This document shows positions 45,793-54,166 of a stretch of DNA of 64,000 nucleotides, piece after piece. The stretch is from Flavobacterium hydrophilum (GTDB lineage: Bacteria; Bacteroidota; Bacteroidia; Flavobacteriales; Flavobacteriaceae). Under the pieces are notes generated by a model. The model worked only from the letters and a program-made list of their open reading frames with translations. It did not search any database and was not told where the DNA came from. The DNA is taken from contig NZ_QJHL01000004.1 of assembly GCF_003202405.1 (NCBI RefSeq), forward strand, positions 62,001 through 126,000. The letters are read 5' to 3'. A program made the translations under genes and the position numbers. Position 1 is the first letter of the stretch; every line of letters starts with the position of its first letter.

Positions 45793-47076
45793 ATGCGTAA
45801 ATATTTTCTTTGGCTTGCTCCTGTATTTTTTATTGCAGCCGCTTTAGGCTGGCTTCAGCAAATTGATATTCTATGGGAAATTGGATTGATTTTAGGTTTT
45901 TCAAGTATTGCTATTGGAGTTGGACATGTGAAAGTATTAAGCGGTTACCAATATACATTTTGGATTATCACTGCAGTTTGTGCCGGATTAATTTTTCCTG
46001 ATTTTTTCCTGCATGTCGGAGGCTTTGATATGCGCAATAAATGGCTTATTCTGATTATCATTCAGATGGTAATGTTCGGAATGGGAACACAAATGAGTAT
46101 CGAGGATTTTACCGGAATCCGAAAATCAGGCAGGGGAGTGCTTATAGGTCTTTTGGGGCATTTTACGATTATGCCGCTTGCCGGTTTTATCATTGCCAAA
46201 ACTTTTGGTTTTGAACCGGAAATTGCCGCCGGAATTATCCTGATAGGTTCCTGCAGCAGCGGATTAGCTTCTAACGTAATGACCTATATTGCCAAAGGAA
46301 ATCTGGTTTTGTCCGTTACCGTTACAGCAATGTCAACTTTAGCAGCGCCAATTATGACGCCGTTTTTGATGAAAATATTTGCCGGGACTCTCGTTGAGGT
46401 GCATTTTTTCAATATGATGATGGAAATTATCAAAATTGTTCTAGTGCCTTTAGCAGCAGCTATGATTCATGATATATTAAAAAATTATGGAGAAACAGCA
46501 AAAAAAAGAATTTATCTTTTGACAATCATTTCGGTAATTTGGTTGGGAGCAGTTGTTTTCTTTGCGGGTTCTTTTTCGGTTCCGGAAGACAGTACAGCAG
46601 CTCATGTACTGGAAATTATTAATTTCACATGTGGGGCATTTATCGTGGGTGTATTGTATCATTGGCTGTACAAAGCTTATCCGAAAATTGATGCGATTAT
46701 GCCTTATTTCTCCATGTTCGGAATCATTTATTTTACTTTGGTGACCACTGCAGCAGGAAGAGATAATTTAATTCAGATAGGTTTCTTATTATTCCTGGCT
46801 TCAGTATTGCACAACGGAGCAGGCTATTTCTTTGGTTATTGGCTCAGCAGATTAAGCGGTCTCGACAAAAAAAGCAGTCAGACAATCGCTTTCGAAGTCG
46901 GTCTTCAAAACGGAGGAATGGCTTCAGGACTGGCAGGTGCTATGGGCAAGTTGGCAACAGTAGGCCTGGCTTCTGCGGTATTCAGTCCCTGGATGAATGT
47001 CTCGGGTTCTTTACTAGCCAATTACTGGCGAAAAATAGGCAATCCCGAAGAAGAAAATACTTCTGATACACATTAG
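45793..47076 (+). CDS. Bile acid:sodium symporter (BASS)-family transporter
   Basis: 427 residues with about ten hydrophobic segments. BASS-type signatures are G-M-G-T-Q-M-S-I-E-D-F (~96-106), G-S-C-S-S-G-L-A-S-N-V-M-T-Y (~157-170) and E-V-G-L-Q-N-G-G-M-A-S-G-L-A (~374-387), with the crossing-region Asn and sodium-site Glu. Members couple sodium to organic acid uptake. In this operon it may import or export an acid sugar intermediate. It ends in a strong terminator 8 bp downstream, so it closes the cluster that starts with the RuBisCO-like gene. Confidence 0.85.
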   Translation: MRKYFLWLAPVFFIAAALGWLQQIDILWEIGLILGFSSIAIGVGHVKVLSGYQYTFWIITAVCAGLIFPDFFLHVGGFDMRNKWLILIIIQMVMFGMGTQMSIEDFTGIRKSGRGVLIGLLGHFTIMPLAGFIIAKTFGFEPEIAAGIILIGSCSSGLASNVMTYIAKGNLVLSVTVTAMSTLAAPIMTPFLMKIFAGTLVEVHFFNMMMEIIKIVLVPLAAAMIHDILKNYGETAKKRIYLLTIISVIWLGAVVFFAGSFSVPEDSTAAHVLEIINFTCGAFIVGVLYHWLYKAYPKIDAIMPYFSMFGIIYFTLVTTAAGRDNLIQIGFLLFLASVLHNGAGYFFGYWLSRLSGLDKKSSQTIAFEVGLQNGGMASGLAGAMGKLATVGLASAVFSPWMNVSGSLLANYWRKIGNPEEENTSDTH

Positions 47077-47084
47077 AAAATCAC

Positions 47085-47113
47085 AACTCCATTTTGCCAA
47101 TGGAGTTTTTTTA
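47085..47113 (+). terminator. Rho-independent terminator of the acid-sugar cluster
   Basis: AACTCCATT and AATGGAGTT pair around TTGCC, followed by a seven-T tail. The stem is the same as in the terminators at 34362 and 36912. Confidence 0.88.
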
Positions 47114-47360
47114 TGAAATTCCGTTTTATAATTTGGGCAATGCTTGTCCCGATACCTATCTGGAGGCTGTCCCTTATGCAAATTGGTTTTCAGTAGAAAA
47201 TTTGGTTGAACTAAGTGTTTAGAATTTGTAATAAAAATAATGCTATATTCGTAAAGAAATATATTGATGCAGGTAGATTTAAGAAGATAAGTTTGTTAAT
47301 ACATACGCAACTAAATACTTTGATTTCCATCTATATAGATGAACTATAAATCAAAAAATT

Positions 47361-47900
47361 ATGAAAACCAAAATTTACCTTATTGCATTGGTATTAATTA
47401 GCAGTTTAATATCTTCCTGTTCATCAGACGATGAATTAAACTATCAGAATGATTTCGAAAAAAGCGAGAAAGCCTGGCTGGATTTTAAGGAATCTTCCAG
47501 TAATTCTTATAAATATACTGTATCCGAAGGTAGTGTTTTTCTGGATTATGGTTGGGAGACTACAATAACGGTATCAAACGGAAAAATAATTCAGCGACAT
47601 TTTAAATATACCGGAAATACTGAAAATATTCCTGATAACGTACCATTAGAATGGACTGAAGAAGAAAATCAAATAAACAGTCACGAAAATTCACCTGCAG
47701 CAGCAGCTTTAACATTAGATCAAATCTATAACAAAGCAGAAAAGGAATGGCTGATTAAAAGGAAAGACGCTACAGTATATTTTGAAGCAAAAAACAATGG
47801 ATTAATATCGTCATGTGGTTATGTTCCTAAAGGATGCATGGACGATTGTTTTTTCGGCATCAGAATAAAAAGTGTAAATCCGTATCTAAATGAAAGATAA
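47361..47900 (+). CDS. Small lipoprotein of unknown function (DUF6174-like)
   Basis: 179 residues with a clear lipoprotein signal (L-I-S-S-C-S-S-D-D, Cys ~20). After the Cys comes an acidic stretch of the surface-export type. The segment W-L-D-F-K-E-S-S-S-N-S-Y-K-Y-T-V-S followed by an N-G-K-I-I strand resembles DUF6174 proteins, which I name only tentatively. Two C-x3-C-type pairs near the end (S-C-G-Y-V-P-K-G-C-M-D-D-C) might form disulfides or bind metal. It stands alone after a 284-bp gap. Confidence 0.6.
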   Translation: MKTKIYLIALVLISSLISSCSSDDELNYQNDFEKSEKAWLDFKESSSNSYKYTVSEGSVFLDYGWETTITVSNGKIIQRHFKYTGNTENIPDNVPLEWTEEENQINSHENSPAAAALTLDQIYNKAEKEWLIKRKDATVYFEAKNNGLISSCGYVPKGCMDDCFFGIRIKSVNPYLNER

Positions 47901-47902
47901 AA

Positions 47903-48037
47903 ATGAAAAATAAGCACCTTCTTTGGCTACAGGTTCTTCTTTTGACGTTTTATAAGTAAAGTGACTCTAATGATTTATCAAAAACCAGAATGTTGATGGG
48001 ATTGAAAGGAGATGAAATCGGTAAGATATTATTGTAA
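47903..48037 (+). pseudogene. Possible remnant of a small lipoprotein gene
   Basis: ATG-led frame of 18 codons (M-K-N-K-H-L-L-W-L-Q-V-L-L-L-T-F-Y-K) ends in TAA at the place where a lipobox Cys would be expected. The same frame then continues open for 25 codons (S-D-S-N-D-L-S-K-T-R...) to a second TAA. It reads like a signal peptide and mature start split by a stop. It is too short to be certain. Confidence 0.3.
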
Positions 48038-48051
48038 TTCAAATCAAAAAT

Positions 48052-48699
48052 ATGAAGAAAAGAAAGAGAATATATTACTCAGCAGGATTAATCAGTATCA
48101 TACTGCTTCCTGTTTTGTGCTTAATTCATATCAAAAATAGTAAGCCATTTAGAAATAGCTATTCAATGAATTTTCAAAATTGGGACGGACAAGAAAATTC
48201 AGAATTCTTTAAAAACAATATGTCTTTTTTAAACACTAAAAAATTTACGACTGTTTCCCTAACGGGGAACAATAATTTGGATAGTATTAAATTGAAAGAA
48301 GCTCAAAAAAACATTAAAGAATTAGTGAAATCAAAAGATTCAGTTGCAGGAATTAAATTTCACTTTGGGCAAAAATCAAAGTATTGGGCTTATATTAGAG
48401 TTTTGGATATTTTGTATGTTCAGCAATGTTATACTTTTTTTGTATATAAAGATGATATATGGGTTACAAATCCAAAACCAAGAAAAATAGACAAAAATGC
48501 AGAACCGATGCAAATTTTTGTCTGCGGTTCTGGGGGTTATGATTCTGAATTTGAAGAAGATAAATGGGGTCTTATATGGCAAAAAACAATAGAAATTGGT
48601 AAGAAATATTACTTGTCCATTATATGCTATATCCTTATGTTATTTTTTACTTTTAGAAGAATTGTAAATGAACATATACATCTGGATAATATAAAATAA
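48052..48699 (+). CDS. Hypothetical protein with two membrane segments
   Basis: 215 residues. A hydrophobic segment at ~9-27 follows a K-K-R-K-R start, and a second lies at ~186-202 (L-S-I-I-C-Y-I-L-M-L-F-F-T-F), so the ~160-residue middle part is probably periplasmic. That part has a ferredoxin-like look (strands around Y-W-A-Y-I-R and I-Q/I-F-V-C-G), but no family is recognised. It follows a degraded lipoprotein remnant and precedes another lipoprotein gene. Function unknown. Confidence 0.55.
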   Translation: MKKRKRIYYSAGLISIILLPVLCLIHIKNSKPFRNSYSMNFQNWDGQENSEFFKNNMSFLNTKKFTTVSLTGNNNLDSIKLKEAQKNIKELVKSKDSVAGIKFHFGQKSKYWAYIRVLDILYVQQCYTFFVYKDDIWVTNPKPRKIDKNAEPMQIFVCGSGGYDSEFEEDKWGLIWQKTIEIGKKYYLSIICYILMLFFTFRRIVNEHIHLDNIK

Positions 48700-48742
48700 T
48701 TAAATAGTGATTTATTAAAAACTAAATAATTAAACAATTAAA

Positions 48743-49126
48743 ATGAAAAAAATGAGTATCGCCCTATTGGGTGTTTTAACAGTAATTTTAGTTGGCTGCA
48801 GCGGATCAGATACCTATCGCGGTTCATGGAAAGCTACAGATGCCAAAGGTGAAAAATTTGAATTGTTCTTTAATGCAAAAGATTTCACTGTTAGAAACAG
48901 CTCCGGAAAAAAAGAAAAATTTGAGTATAGTCAGAATTCTGTACAAATTGAAAACGCTGTATCAACTTACGGAATTCAATTGGCAGATGGAAGAGGATAC
49001 CAAATTAACTTCCCTAAATCAGATGATGAAAGTATGGGGCTGATTAAAGATGAAAATGGAACTCCTTTATACGTAATCAGTAGAAAAGCGTATCTGAAAT
49101 ATGAAGATATTTTTAAATTGAATTAA
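48743..49126 (+). CDS. Small lipoprotein, unknown function
   Basis: 127 residues; lipoprotein signal I-L-V-G-C-S-G-S-D (Cys ~19). The mature part begins Y-R-G-S-W-K-A-T-D and continues as alternating strands (F-E-L-F-F-N, V-Q-I-E-N-A, Y-Q-I-N-F-P), suggesting a small lipocalin-like or beta-sandwich module. It starts 43 bp after the preceding membrane protein. No family recognised. Confidence 0.6.
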   Translation: MKKMSIALLGVLTVILVGCSGSDTYRGSWKATDAKGEKFELFFNAKDFTVRNSSGKKEKFEYSQNSVQIENAVSTYGIQLADGRGYQINFPKSDDESMGLIKDENGTPLYVISRKAYLKYEDIFKLN

Positions 49127-49184
49127 TATATTTTGCACAACTGTTTTTCTCTGAAAATAAAGACCCCAAATCAACATTCTAAAT

Positions 49185-49709
49185 ATGAAATACGCATTAA
49201 GATTATTGCTGTTTATGATTTTATTGACTAACTGTGCCACAAAGCAACCTGTAAAAAAGGATGCTGTGATACAAATTCATAATAAATTTGATGATAATGA
49301 GGTTAGCTGGTTTAAAAACAAAGGAACCGGCAGTATTAAAGGAAATGCAAAGTTTAAAAACAAAAGCGGAGAACTGCGTTTTGGAGAAGAATTCAGAATA
49401 GAACTGATGCCTTATTCCCTTTATACAGAAGAACGTTTAGGTAAAATATATGATAACAAAAATTCAGGATTTGTTTATTTGGAGGGTATTCCTAAATTCA
49501 TTCCTGATCCTGAAGGCTATCACGAAACGATAAAAACATTCTGCAATAAACAGGGTGATTTTGAATTTCATAACCTTCCACCCGGTAAGTATTACATCAT
49601 TGCTTTTATGTTTTGGGAAAAGCAAAATATAAAAACTGAAGGAGGATTAATGAAACAGATTGTACTTTCAGAAAGTGAATCTGAGGTTGTTAAAATGAAG
49701 AATTTTTAG
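49185..49709 (+). CDS. Lipoprotein with carboxypeptidase-regulatory-like beta domain
   Basis: 174 residues; signal L-L-T-N-C-A-T-K (Cys ~18). From ~50 the pattern G-S-I-K-G-N-A-K-F-K, then G-D-F-E-F-H-N-L-P-P-G-K-Y-Y-I-I-A-F near ~125-142 is typical of transthyretin-like/CarboxypepD_reg domains, which end in the L-P-P-G-x-Y hairpin. Such modules are usually structural or binding. It is one of a run of five small + strand envelope genes. Specific role unknown. Confidence 0.6.
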   Translation: MKYALRLLLFMILLTNCATKQPVKKDAVIQIHNKFDDNEVSWFKNKGTGSIKGNAKFKNKSGELRFGEEFRIELMPYSLYTEERLGKIYDNKNSGFVYLEGIPKFIPDPEGYHETIKTFCNKQGDFEFHNLPPGKYYIIAFMFWEKQNIKTEGGLMKQIVLSESESEVVKMKNF

Positions 49710-49919
49710 AATCTCCATAAAGATTCATGATAGAATAAAATGAATTTAAGAAGAGAAAAAACGGAAAGGTATTTGTTTTTTTAATCTTTTATGCAAGCTC
49801 AAAAATTTGAGTATTGAAAAGTTGATAGTGCTGGGATGTTTGTAAATAGTTGGTTGTGAGTATTTTGAATTTGTTTTTTTTGTAACTTGTTTCGTGTTTA
49901 ACCTATAATCAAAAAAATC

Positions 49920-50288
49920 ATGAAAAAATCTAACTTATTTATCTATGGGATTGTATTATTAGCAGTATTAATGATTTCATGTCACAAAGGGCGTAACAAA
50001 TTAATAAATTCATGGAAAATTACTGCTGTAGAGGCAAAAATGCCACTTTCGGATTCTGCAAAAACTGCAATTCTAACTAACGGAATGCTAACCTTTACAA
50101 AAGATGGTTACGTAACAGGTTTTCTCCAGAGTGAAATAACTAATGGTACTTATGTTTTAACAAAAGGAGGGAAGAGTCTGGTCATTAAGGATGAAACAGG
50201 AACTCCATACCCTTGTGAAAGTACCATAACAGAAGATAAGTTGATATTGGATAGTAAAGAAATGAAAATAACACTGGATAAAATATGA
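49920..50288 (+). CDS. Small lipocalin-like lipoprotein
   Basis: 122 residues; lipoprotein signal V-L-M-I-S-C-H-K (Cys ~21). The N-K-L-I-N-S-W-K-I-T-A-V segment followed by strands L-T-F-T-K-D-G-Y-V, N-G-T-Y-V-L and L-I-L-D fits the lipocalin-like lipoprotein group abundant in Flavobacteriia. A terminator follows 29 bp downstream. Function unknown. Confidence 0.6.
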   Translation: MKKSNLFIYGIVLLAVLMISCHKGRNKLINSWKITAVEAKMPLSDSAKTAILTNGMLTFTKDGYVTGFLQSEITNGTYVLTKGGKSLVIKDETGTPYPCESTITEDKLILDSKEMKITLDKI

Positions 50289-50317
50289 GTAGTCTCAAAT
50301 GAAATTTTGAGCTAAAG

Positions 50318-50344
50318 AACTCCATTTTTAATGGAGTTTTTTTT
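50318..50344 (+). terminator. Rho-independent terminator (AACTCCATT family)
   Basis: AACTCCATT-TTT-AATGGAGTT with an eight-T tail. It serves the lipocalin-like gene and has the same stem as three other terminators in the window. Confidence 0.85.
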
Positions 50345-50362
50345 GATCTGTCTTCCTGTAAA

Positions 50363-50397
50363 AAAACCTCCCAAAGCAGCCAACTTTGGGAGGTTTT
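50363..50397. terminator. Bidirectional terminator between convergent genes
   Basis: AAAACCTCCCAAAG and CTTTGGGAGGTTTT pair perfectly around a 7-nt loop, with A- and T-runs on the two flanks. It lies between the + strand lipoprotein and the - strand DoxX gene. Confidence 0.85.
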
Positions 50398-50452
50398 GTA
50401 ATTATATTAAATAGTATTAGAATGTAAAATATTTCTCTGTTTCAGGAAAAAC

Positions 50453-50854
50453 TTAATCCCATTGATTGCTTTTTGAAACAGCAATATTACCAGCTCCTGT
50501 GAAAAATAAAGTCAGTGCACCAAAGAAATAAAGACCAAGCAGTTCAACAGCCCATCCTCCGTGTTCTCCCATAGAAAATATTTCAGAGCTATGAGCCATT
50601 AAAACAGCAACCAAACAATTGAAAGCATATATAGCAGCTGCTATTCTGGTTCTGAAACCAATCAATATTGCTATAGGAGCAAGTATCTCGCCTACTAATA
50701 CACCATACGCTATAAAATCAGGAATGCCTTTTTCAGCAAGCATCCCTTTAATGAATTCTAAACTTCCGCCAAATTTAGAAATACCATGCAGGAACATTAA
50801 AACGCTAACTGTGATACGAAGTATCAATAGTCCTAAATCGTTGTTTTTTCTCAT
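50453..50854 (-). CDS. DoxX-family membrane protein
   Basis: 133 residues, four predicted membrane helices. The DoxX signature L-R-I-T-V-S-V-L-M-F-L-H-G-I-S-K-F-G-G (~10-28) and G-V-L-V-G-E-I-L-A-P-I-A-I-L-I-G-F are intact. DoxX proteins are small integral membrane proteins of quinone/redox-related function that are often induced by stress. A palindrome 38 bp upstream of its start may be an operator. Family certain, role loose. Confidence 0.88.
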   Translation of the reverse strand: MRKNNDLGLLILRITVSVLMFLHGISKFGGSLEFIKGMLAEKGIPDFIAYGVLVGEILAPIAILIGFRTRIAAAIYAFNCLVAVLMAHSSEIFSMGEHGGWAVELLGLYFFGALTLFFTGAGNIAVSKSNQWD

Positions 50855-50892
50855 ATACTTTTAATTATTTAGATGTTAATAGTCTCAAATAT

Positions 50893-50908
50893 ATTGAAAT
50901 TGTTCAAT
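50893..50908. promoter_or_regulatory. Candidate operator upstream of doxX-like gene
   Basis: ATTGAAATTGTTCAAT is a 6-bp-arm palindrome with a 4-bp centre, close to the doxX-like start. The form suits MarR- or HxlR-type regulators, but no binder is assigned. Confidence 0.4.
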
Positions 50909-51099
50909 TGATCTTATCGTGAATATAAAAACATATAAACAAGTTGTTCGGGTAGTTTGGGTTTCTGTTCGAATCAAATAATAGGTTTTAAAATTCTTTG
51001 AGAAAACTATTTTAGAAGTATTTAAAGAAATTAACTTTCATATAATCTCAGTTTTAACAAAATAGGATGCAATTAGGGATTAACATATCAAACTATGGT

Positions 51100-51130
51100 A
51101 TTGAAAATAGATTTACTATTATTATTTTTG
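51100..51130 (+). promoter_or_regulatory. Bacteroidota-type promoter for the porin gene
   Basis: The -33 box ATTG and the -7 box TATTTTTG (fits TAnnTTTG) are separated by 19 bp, the standard spacing. It lies 28 bp upstream of the start codon, implying a leader of about 20 nt. Confidence 0.6.
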
Positions 51131-51158
51131 TATACTAAATCTATAGGATATAAGAAGT

Positions 51159-52463
51159 ATGTTGAATGAAATATCATTTATAAAAAAGCCAGTATTATTA
51201 TTTTTGCTTTTATTTACAATTCAGTTAAGTTCACAAGAAATAGATAGTTTATCTCAGCATTTCCTGATGAATGTAGAAATAAGACCAAGAGTCGAATATA
51301 CTTCAAATTACATTCTTCCTCCCAACGATTCGCAAGATTCATATTTTTATATTACACAGAGAAATAGAATTTCTACGCAATACGCAAGAGAAAAATGGGT
51401 TGTCAAATCAGATCTGCAGGAAATTCATCTTTGGGATCAAAATGACAAGGTATCCAGTGTAGGAAGTATTAATTTTTATCAGTTATTTTTTGAAACTAAG
51501 TTTAAATCAATCAATGTGCGGTTGGGAAGACAAAGTATTTTATTGGATAATGGCAGATTGTTCTCTGATGCTCCCTGGGCACAACAAGGAAGAGCTCATG
51601 AAGGATTACGAATAATGAAATCTTCTAAAAATTTTTCTAACGATTTTTTCTTTTTGTTTACCCGAAAATACAATACCGAGTTTGAATCAGCTTATTCTCC
51701 CGTAGCATCCAATAAATACAAATATCTGCTGATAAATAATTTTAGTTACACTACTAATAATGGATTTTCATTCAATTCAATGAATGTTGTAGATTTTTTA
51801 GAGAATACAAATTCCGGACAATTAAATACCCGTGCAACGACAGGAGGCAGAGTAGAGTTTAAAAAGAAACAATGGTATTATACTTTAAATTCCTATCTTC
51901 AGTTTGGACGTAATGCTAAAAGTCAAAGCTTATTGGCTTACTATTTTCAGCCCGAAATTAAATTCTCTTTAGAGAAATCTACCTGGCGTTTAGGTGCTGA
52001 AATAATTAGCGGAAGCAGACCTGGATTATCAGGCAATAACTCCGGAGACTTTGATGTTTTGTACGGAGTTACGTGGAAATTCAATGGTAATATGAATATG
52101 TTTACAAGATTTCCAAATGATGTTAATGGAAAAGGCCTAATAAATCCTTATCTGTTTACTACATTTCCTTTAAATCCTAAGTTATCCCTTCGGTCTGATT
52201 TTCATCTTTTTTATACTCAATATCCTCTTCTAAACAATTCAGGCCAGGAAATGACAAAGTTTCTCGGATTCGAAAATGATCTTTCTTTGAAATATATCCC
52301 CGTTAAAGAACTTGAAATAAATTATGCATTTTCTTTTTATACATCAGCCAATACGATGAAGTATCTGCCAAAGGTATTGGATGAAAACAAGCTTTCTGTT
52401 TGGAGCTACCTTATGATTTCGTATACTTTTAATGCTGTAAATTCAAAGTATTACAAAAACTAA
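51159..52463 (+). CDS. Alginate-export-type outer membrane porin
   Basis: 434 residues, signal peptide ending near residue 25 (L-S-S-Q). The mature protein is a string of amphipathic strands (N-V-E-I-R-P-R-V-E-Y, Y-I-T-Q-R-N-R-I-S, V-R-L-G-R-Q-S-I-L-L-D-N-G-R) ending in the outer-membrane pattern S-Y-T-F-N. The G-R-Q motif and length fit the alginate_exp porin family, which forms substrate-selective channels; in Bacteroidota these are widespread and not limited to alginate. It has a canonical promoter directly upstream and no partner genes beside it. Confidence 0.78.
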   Translation: MLNEISFIKKPVLLFLLLFTIQLSSQEIDSLSQHFLMNVEIRPRVEYTSNYILPPNDSQDSYFYITQRNRISTQYAREKWVVKSDLQEIHLWDQNDKVSSVGSINFYQLFFETKFKSINVRLGRQSILLDNGRLFSDAPWAQQGRAHEGLRIMKSSKNFSNDFFFLFTRKYNTEFESAYSPVASNKYKYLLINNFSYTTNNGFSFNSMNVVDFLENTNSGQLNTRATTGGRVEFKKKQWYYTLNSYLQFGRNAKSQSLLAYYFQPEIKFSLEKSTWRLGAEIISGSRPGLSGNNSGDFDVLYGVTWKFNGNMNMFTRFPNDVNGKGLINPYLFTTFPLNPKLSLRSDFHLFYTQYPLLNNSGQEMTKFLGFENDLSLKYIPVKELEINYAFSFYTSANTMKYLPKVLDENKLSVWSYLMISYTFNAVNSKYYKN

Positions 52464-52489
52464 TTATTTTGATGATATGAAGTACTTTC

Positions 52490-53380
52490 CTAATGGTTAA
52501 TTTCAAGTTTATATCCTTTACTGCGTATCACAACAATGTTGATATTTGGATCTGATTCCAGTTTTTTTCTAAGTTTGGATATAAACATATCCAGGCTACG
52601 GCCTACCACAACTCCTTCGTCTTCCCATATTTCTTTTTGCAGTCGGCTTCTCTCTATGGTTTTGTTGGGAGATAATGCAAAAATGAGCAATACACGGGTT
52701 TCTGTTCCGGTCAGTTCTATTGTTTTTTCATTTATGATGAGCTTCCGATTCTTCGCATCGAACAACACCGAACCCAAAGTGTACATAGCGGTGTTTTGAT
52801 TTTCAGGCAAAGTTTTTTGTGGCTTAACAGGTCTCAAAAAAATAAATCCAATTAATGCTAAAAATGACAGGCTGCCCAGAATATGTCCATTTTGTGCTGT
52901 ATTTATTCCTGTTGATTTGAATTTAATATTAATCATGTAACATGCTCTTGGTTGCTTTCTTCCTATGCAGGTTACAATGTCATCTTTTTTATTTTTAGAG
53001 ATAGCGTATCCATAGGCTACACCTGAGTTATCACAGTTCAGAACATTAACAATATAATCATCGGCGAGTGGATCTTTAGCCAACAAACGCTGAGTTATAT
53101 TAACGAGCGAGGCAGGTTGAAAAGTGAGGTCATTCTCAAACCTGATCTGGTATTCATTTTCGGCGATTATTTTTACCGGGAGCACCCTTGATGTACTGTC
53201 GCCTGATTGTAAAAGTAGTTCATGTCCAATCATGCGAAGCAAAACTTCCCTTCTTGCAAAAACAAAGTCATCACTATCAGTCATACTGAAAGCCGCACAG
53301 ATTACACATACAAACGAGAGTAATAGTAATCGGAACAGGTACTTGCGTTTTCCTGAGAAGAGGTTTTGACTAAGATGCAT
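52490..53380 (-). CDS. Membrane-anchored winged-helix regulator (ToxR-like topology)
   Basis: 296 residues. A hydrophobic N-terminal segment (~14-32) and a second at ~165-183 enclose a ~130-residue region that should be periplasmic, with Cys at 116, 138 and 147. The C-terminal part (~200-294) is an OmpR/PhoB-type winged helix (L-T-G-T-E-T-R-V-L-L, S-R-L-Q-K-E-I-W, V-G-R-S-L-D-M-F-I-S-K-L-R-K-K-L, V-I-R-S-K-G-Y-K-L). A sensor outside and DNA-binding domain inside on one chain is ToxR/CadC-like. It is divergent from the 198-residue secreted-type protein at 53518, a likely target. The periplasmic Cys may sense redox state (inference). Confidence 0.75.
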   Translation of the reverse strand: MHLSQNLFSGKRKYLFRLLLLSFVCVICAAFSMTDSDDFVFARREVLLRMIGHELLLQSGDSTSRVLPVKIIAENEYQIRFENDLTFQPASLVNITQRLLAKDPLADDYIVNVLNCDNSGVAYGYAISKNKKDDIVTCIGRKQPRACYMINIKFKSTGINTAQNGHILGSLSFLALIGFIFLRPVKPQKTLPENQNTAMYTLGSVLFDAKNRKLIINEKTIELTGTETRVLLIFALSPNKTIERSRLQKEIWEDEGVVVGRSLDMFISKLRKKLESDPNINIVVIRSKGYKLEINH

Positions 53381-53517
53381 AGTGTCAAGTTTTTATTTAC
53401 AAAGTTTACATTTTTATTTACAATTCTAATCTCTCAAGCCGAAAAATATCAAACTAATTTTGCTTCATAAACTTTAAAAAGAAACAAAACTATGTTATTA
53501 ATTAAACCTTCAAAAGT

Positions 53518-54114
53518 ATGAAAAAAATCATTTATGCGCTGATCTTACCGCTGGTTGTGGTAAGCGGACTATTATTTACATTCGCTCTTTTCGCAAATGG
53601 CTCGGATATTAATCGTGAAATTAAAAATGAAACTTCTAAAAAGTCAATTCAAAAAAACCTCTCTGCTGCTGAAAGGAAAGCGGCATTGAAAAAATGGGAG
53701 GCTACCCCTGACGGTATAATGTATAAAAAATGGGAAGCATCTCCTGCTGGTAAAAAAGTGTATGCAAGTGAAGATAAAATAAGGAAATCCATCAGAGATT
53801 ACACCAATATGGAGGGAGTTGTAACCTCTCTTTCTCTTCCGTCAGGTTCACGATTAGGTTTCGGAGTGATAGTAAGAATTAATGGTGATGATTACATACT
53901 TAGTTTTGCTTCAGTAAAGTCGGATAATTATTTTTTAAACTTTAACAAAGAAGCTCAGCAATTGCTTAGCCTGAAAGTTAACGATAAAATAATTATAAGA
54001 AGTCATAGCGTATCGCATGCGCCTAAATATGCATATCCAATACTATCAGGCGACTATGTAGAACGCGACAGTAAAATAATTTATAAACGTGCGCCTCGCA
54101 AAGGTGGTTGCTAA
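53518..54114 (+). CDS. Exported/anchored protein with tandem KWEA-P repeat, unknown function
   Basis: 198 residues. One N-terminal hydrophobic segment (~4-26) is a signal peptide or anchor. Residues ~58-82 hold two copies of K-K-W-E-A-[ST]-P-[DA]-G, a short charged repeat, before a beta-rich C-terminal part (~97-190: V-V-T-S-L-S-L, G-V-I-V-R-I-N-G-D-D-Y-I-L-S-F, D-K-I-I-I-R-S-H-S) that looks like a small OB- or SH3-type barrel. The C terminus is basic and ends G-G-C. It is divergent from a membrane-bound regulator, which may control it. Function unknown. Confidence 0.55.
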   Translation: MKKIIYALILPLVVVSGLLFTFALFANGSDINREIKNETSKKSIQKNLSAAERKAALKKWEATPDGIMYKKWEASPAGKKVYASEDKIRKSIRDYTNMEGVVTSLSLPSGSRLGFGVIVRINGDDYILSFASVKSDNYFLNFNKEAQQLLSLKVNDKIIIRSHSVSHAPKYAYPILSGDYVERDSKIIYKRAPRKGGC

Positions 54115-54166
54115 GCAGATAAATCATCTAAATCAATTACTTTTTAATCAATATAATTTTTATAAT

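Noticed and set aside
54089..54166. Upstream extension of the YceI gene overlapping the preceding gene
   Set aside because: The ATG at 54167 starts directly at a lipoprotein signal; the extension has no homology-like pattern.
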